Positions 6,157 through 7,967 of a DNA stretch of 7,967 nt are shown here, piece by piece. Under the pieces are notes generated by a model that was not told the DNA's origin, made no database searches, and worked only from the letters and a program-made list of their open reading frames with translations. The position numbers and the translations under genes are program-made. Every line of letters begins with the position of its first letter. The stretch's first letter is position 1. This DNA comes from Candidatus Tayloriibacteriota bacterium (GTDB taxonomy: Bacteria > Patescibacteriota > Minisyncoccia > Phycocordibacterales > UBA11359), in NCBI GenBank assembly GCA_003455555.1, contig DMQX01000031.1, positions 426 through 8,392 on the forward strand, written 5' to 3'.

Positions 6157-6161
6157 ACGCC

Positions 6162-6806
6162 ATGCTTAAGGCTCACAAACTCGGATTTATTGTTATCAGC
6201 AAAGGCAACTTGAAGGAGGTCTCTAATCTTCTCAAGCAAAAGTTGGGATCAGTTTTGATTGCCGATCCGTCGTATTACGGCAGCCCTTCGGATACCCTGA
6301 CCGGCAGATTCGAGGCGCACCTATACGGCAAACCTCAGATTTACATCAAGAATGCCTATTTAATGACAGACCGCAGCACAGGCACACGACAAACACTGTG
6401 GGGATGCGACCGAGAATACCGGCTGTACCCCACTCCTCAGCCCAGTGGCGACAGGTCGTGGGACGCTCTGAGGGGTTGGTTCAAAACCCTGTCGATCGAG
6501 GAAGACTACAAATTCCAGATCGGATTCCAGTCGGCAACCGGTCGCGGCGCCATGAACGACAAGGAGCTGTCGCTCTACATTCCGCAAAATGTGTCGGTCT
6601 CGGCAACTTTGGCCTTTGCGATTCTGTGGATGACGGACCTGTGGAACAAACAGGTCAAAGCCGCAAGAAAAGGTTTCCAATTCACCCCGCAGCATATTGT
6701 TGAAATGGTGAAATATGCGGAAGCCGACCTCAAAACCGGTGAGGTGTTGCGGCACAATGTGCAGGCCGGACAAGACGCCGACGTGGCAGCCGGATTCCCG
6801 ATGTGA
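6162..6806 (+). CDS. Protein of unknown function inserted in the S10 cluster
   Basis: I do not recognise this 214-residue protein. It has no signal peptide. The N-terminal part alternates hydrophobic strands and helices (LGFIVISKGNLKEVSNLLKQ at 8-27, then VLIADPSYYG at 31-40), the middle is rich in aromatic and charged residues (LWGCDREYRLYP at 79-90, SWDALRGWFKTL at 99-110), and residues 145-161 form one hydrophobic helix ending in Trp-Leu-Trp that looks like a buried core rather than a clear membrane span. It is a complete unit with promoter, RBS and terminator, opposite in direction to the ribosomal genes around it. It is the only complete gene here ending in TGA, and its arginine codons (AGA, AGG, CGG, CGC mixed) differ from the CGA-rich ribosomal genes, which suggests a separate origin. 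A cytosolic soluble protein is most likely. Confidence 0.8.
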   Translation: MLKAHKLGFIVISKGNLKEVSNLLKQKLGSVLIADPSYYGSPSDTLTGRFEAHLYGKPQIYIKNAYLMTDRSTGTRQTLWGCDREYRLYPTPQPSGDRSWDALRGWFKTLSIEEDYKFQIGFQSATGRGAMNDKELSLYIPQNVSVSATLAFAILWMTDLWNKQVKAARKGFQFTPQHIVEMVKYAEADLKTGEVLRHNVQAGQDADVAAGFPM

Positions 6807-6840
6807 CGATCTCGCACAAGCCACCCAAAAAAAGGTATAC

Positions 6841-6876
6841 GCCCGCCAGACCAAAAAACTGTCGGGCTTTTTATTT
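6841..6876 (+). terminator. Rho-independent terminator of the unknown gene
   Basis: GCCCGCCAG and CTGTCGGGC form a nine-pair stem with one mismatch around a nine-base A-rich loop, followed directly by TTTTTATTT. It lies 34 bases past the TGA, which supports TGA as a real stop. On the other strand the stem is followed seven bases later by seven Ts (6833-6827), so it might weakly end toxin transcription too. Confidence 0.88.
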
Positions 6877-6882
6877 ACAAAT

Positions 6883-7161
6883 TTAACCGAACAGATCTGA
6901 ATGACTGCCTATATCTACCAAAATAAGCTTCCTTTCAATTGGATCTTTTTCATAAATTAAAAGCAGGTCGGATTTTACATGACACTCGCGATAGTTGCCC
7001 AAGTCTCCGTTTAATTGATGATCCTTGTACATTGTTGGCATCTCCATACCCATAGAAAGCATATTTATGGTAATCGATAAATTTGCATAATCAAAACCGC
7101 CGGAAACCATCATCTTTCTTAAAGATTTCTTATAACGATTTGAGGGAAAAACGTGGAACAT
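6883..7161 (-). CDS. yafQ: Type II toxin, YafQ-type mRNA interferase (RelE/ParE superfamily)
   Basis: YafQ toxins are ribosome-dependent endoribonucleases that cut translated mRNA when freed from their antitoxin. The 92 residues match the family length and pattern: MYKDHQLNGDLGNYRECHV at about 44-62, SDLLLIYEK at 64-72 and GSHSDLFG at 85-92. The catalytic set described for E. coli YafQ (His50, His63, Asp67, His87, Phe91) has counterparts at His48, His61, Asp65, His87 and Phe91, so the toxin looks active. The start is one base after the antitoxin stop (TAA-T-ATG), which implies translational coupling. There is no Shine-Dalgarno sequence beyond the purine-rich antitoxin tail. The pair lies between rplB and rpsS. 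Confidence 0.93.
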   Translation of the reverse strand: MFHVFPSNRYKKSLRKMMVSGGFDYANLSITINMLSMGMEMPTMYKDHQLNGDLGNYRECHVKSDLLLIYEKDPIERKLILVDIGSHSDLFG

Positions 7162-7162
7162 A

Positions 7163-7480
7163 TTATTTCTTCTTCTTATATTCCTCTTTCCACTCCTTTT
7201 CTATCGCATCCATTGCATCGTCCGCAGTAACGTAACCTTTTCCATCCTTCTTAGCCAACTCAGCTGATTTAATCATTTCTTGCTCTCGACCTACAGTAAA
7301 ACCATTATCGGTACGCAGATTTAGCGGTACCGATTTGGTAATCACAACGTTTCGCAAAAAGAGCTTGATACCGGAGGATAGGTCAAGCCCCATCTCCTGC
7401 AAAGTCTTCTGTGCTTCCGATTTTGTCGCGCTGTCCACGCGAATATTGATAATTGACGACATTGGTTTTTTCTTATTCAT
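7163..7480 (-). CDS. dinJ: Type II antitoxin, DinJ/RelB family
   Basis: The protein neutralises the YafQ-type toxin and represses its own promoter. The N-terminal ribbon-helix-helix DNA-binding region is visible (IINIRVDSATKSEAQKTLQE, then MGLDLSSGIKLFLRNVV), and the C-terminal half is the charged toxin-binding tail ending in EEYKKKK. Three starts are in frame. The farthest (ATG at 7504) lies inside the promoter and is unlikely. The ATG at 7480 sits where transcription is predicted to start, giving a leaderless message and 105 residues; the ATG at 7462 (99 residues) gives the N-terminus most like other DinJ proteins. Neither has a good ribosome binding site. I chose 7480 with the alternative open. 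Confidence 0.88.
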   Translation of the reverse strand: MNKKKPMSSIINIRVDSATKSEAQKTLQEMGLDLSSGIKLFLRNVVITKSVPLNLRTDNGFTVGREQEMIKSAELAKKDGKGYVTADDAMDAIEKEWKEEYKKKK

Positions 7481-7486
7481 AAATAA

Positions 7487-7514
7487 AGTATATACAATGT
7501 ACATACAAAGTCAA
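7487..7514 (-). promoter_or_regulatory. Promoter of the toxin-antitoxin operon
   Basis: On the minus strand TTGACT (7514-7509) is followed after 16 bases by TATACT (7492-7487), the best-looking promoter in the window. The predicted start falls at about 7480, on the A of the antitoxin ATG. Confidence 0.7.
7488..7506. promoter_or_regulatory. Palindromic operator for antitoxin autoregulation
   Basis: GTATATACAATGTACATAC is an imperfect 19-bp palindrome in which only two symmetric base pairs and the central base break the symmetry. It covers the promoter spacer and most of the -10 box, where a ribbon-helix-helix repressor would block RNA polymerase. RelB/DinJ antitoxins are known to bind such sites in their own promoters. 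Confidence 0.65.
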
Positions 7515-7585
7515 GACATGAAAAATCCGACTTCCCCGCTAGAGTAGCACACCGAGATAAAATATCTATAAAATTAGTCGTGTTT

Positions 7586-7736
7586 TACAGAGGCGAAAGA
7601 AAGTGTCTTTTGAAGCACCTCCACAGGAACGTCTACAGATGTCGACCATGACCGGTCGGCCGTCGGTCCGAGGATAAGGAAAAAGTCAGCCAGACTTTTT
7701 CCGTGTGATTCAAAAGACACTTTCTGTAGCTTTTTT
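7586..7736 (+). ncRNA. Candidate structured RNA of about 150 nt, family not recognised
   Basis: A 17-base arm (7598-7614, AGAAAGTGTCTTTTGAA) is the exact reverse complement of 7709-7725. Inside it, CAC (7616-7618) pairs with GTG (7705-7707), a GC-rich arm closes through CCTC (7618-7621) and GAGG (7670-7673) with CGACC/GGTCG inside, and a perfect ten-pair hairpin with loop AGCCA spans 7678-7702. Outside it, TACAG (7586-7590) can pair with CTGTA (7724-7728). Six Ts follow at 7731-7736, which sets the plus strand as the likely sense. The layout is a three-way junction ending like an intrinsic terminator. Upstream, TATAAA at 7567-7572 could be a -10, but I see no good -35. An ACCTCC anti-Shine-Dalgarno-like stretch lies at 7617-7622. 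It does not match 6S, 4.5S, tmRNA or RNase P RNA as I know them. The stretch from 7481 to 7784 has no other gene I can support. Confidence 0.55.
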
Positions 7737-7739
7737 ATT

Positions 7740-7772
7740 ACAAAAAACCACCTTGCGGTGGCCTTTTGTTTT
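7740..7772 (-). terminator. Terminator after rplB, identical to the one after rplE
   Basis: On the minus strand the CCACC/GGTGG hairpin with a four-base loop is followed by TTTTTTGT. It starts 12 bases after the rplB stop and isolates rplB from the toxin-antitoxin and rpsS units. All 33 bases equal those at 2214-2246. Confidence 0.87.
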
Positions 7773-7784
7773 TAATATTTAATC

Positions 7785-7967
7785 TTAACCGTTTTTGGCT
7801 TTTCCAACTCTTCGTCTCGTAACGATCAATCGATTTGAGTATCGCTTTGCGCGGCGTGACTTCTGGCCTTTGCCTGTTGGCTTGCCGTAGACAGACTTTG
7901 CTCGTCGAGTACCTCGTCCCTGTCGGCCTTCTCCTCCTCCGTATGGGTGGTCAACTGGGTTCATAGC
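7785..7967 (-). CDS. rplB: Large-subunit ribosomal protein uL2, C-terminal part (5' end beyond window)
   Basis: Sixty codons and the TAA stop are present. [15 protein letters not shown] at the window edge is the hallmark L2 sequence that lies near the peptidyl-transferase centre, followed by a very basic tail with [18 protein letters not shown] and a short end. Most bacteria have HPHGGG; here the second histidine is tyrosine. L2 is needed for subunit joining and tRNA binding. In the usual S10 order rpsS would follow at once; here the gene ends in its own terminator and rpsS starts 1.8 kb further on. Confidence 0.95.
   Translation of the reverse strand, partial: AMNPVDHPYGGGEGRQGRGTRRAKSVYGKPTGKGQKSRRAKRYSNRLIVTRRRVGKAKNG

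Noticed and set aside
6078..6161. 28-codon N-terminal extension of the unknown gene
   Set aside because: The upstream ATG precedes the candidate promoter and has no RBS; TAGGAG supports the ATG at 6162.
6012..6239. 75-codon minus-strand frame overlapping the unknown gene start
   Set aside because: It overlaps the candidate rpsS promoter and the start of the better-supported gene and has no RBS or motif.
6804..6806. TGA as a sense codon (glycine, code 25, as in some candidate phyla)
   Set aside because: A strong terminator begins 34 bases later, and read-through would translate across it; no in-frame TGA occurs in the other genes.
7603..7677. Small frame of 24 codons from a GTG with GAGG upstream
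   Set aside because: It lies inside the inverted-repeat structure; an RNA with paired arms explains the sequence better, although a peptide cannot be excluded.
7598..7725. MITE with 17-bp terminal inverted repeats
   Set aside because: No target-site duplication flanks the arms, the outer complement (TACAG/CTGTA) continues as an RNA stem, and no second copy is present in the window.
1..7967. CRISPR arrays, tRNA or rRNA genes, IS elements
   Set aside because: I saw no regularly spaced repeats, cloverleaf genes, rRNA segments or transposase motifs on either strand.

Overview
The window looks like a bacterial chromosome segment of a small-genome lineage, most likely a member of the Candidate Phyla Radiation (Patescibacteria, possibly Parcubacteria-like). 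This is an inference from the divergent, Lys/Ala-tailed ribosomal proteins, the short L24, the broken S10/spc gene cluster, CGA-rich arginine codons in the ribosomal genes, and AT-rich starts mostly without Shine-Dalgarno sequences. No rRNA is present to confirm it. TGA behaves as a stop (genetic code 11).

Layout. Positions 1-1335 (minus) hold the first 445 codons of a PurC-PurE fusion that runs off the left edge. A 194-bp divergent promoter region with a 30-bp-phased direct repeat separates it from a plus-strand gene (1530-2129) for a stand-alone IMP cyclohydrolase, the N-terminal domain of PurH, followed by its own terminator. Converging on that gene is a nine-gene minus-strand ribosomal operon in S10/spc order: rpsS-rplV-rpsC-rplP-rpmC-rpsQ-rplN-rplX-rplE (5972 down to 2251). 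It ends in a strong hairpin terminator directly after rplE, so rpsN, rpsH and rplF do not follow.

Upstream of rpsS the usual neighbour rplB is displaced by about 1.8 kb. That block holds a plus-strand gene of unknown function (6162-6806) with its own promoter, RBS and terminator; a minus-strand type II toxin-antitoxin pair of the YafQ/DinJ (RelE/RelB) type with a palindromic operator in its promoter; and a GC-rich, strongly self-complementary stretch (about 7586-7736) that looks like an uncharacterised structured RNA. The C-terminal 60 codons of rplB (7785-7967, minus) follow, closed by a terminator whose 33-bp core is identical to the one after rplE.

How it fits together. The ribosomal genes encode neighbouring large- and small-subunit proteins. 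The two purine genes cover early steps (AIR to SAICAR) and the last step (FAICAR to IMP) of purine synthesis and share a divergent control region. The main surprises are the split of the S10 operon by an accessory block, the candidate RNA in that block, and the contrast in translation signals between the ribosomal genes and the purine/unknown genes.
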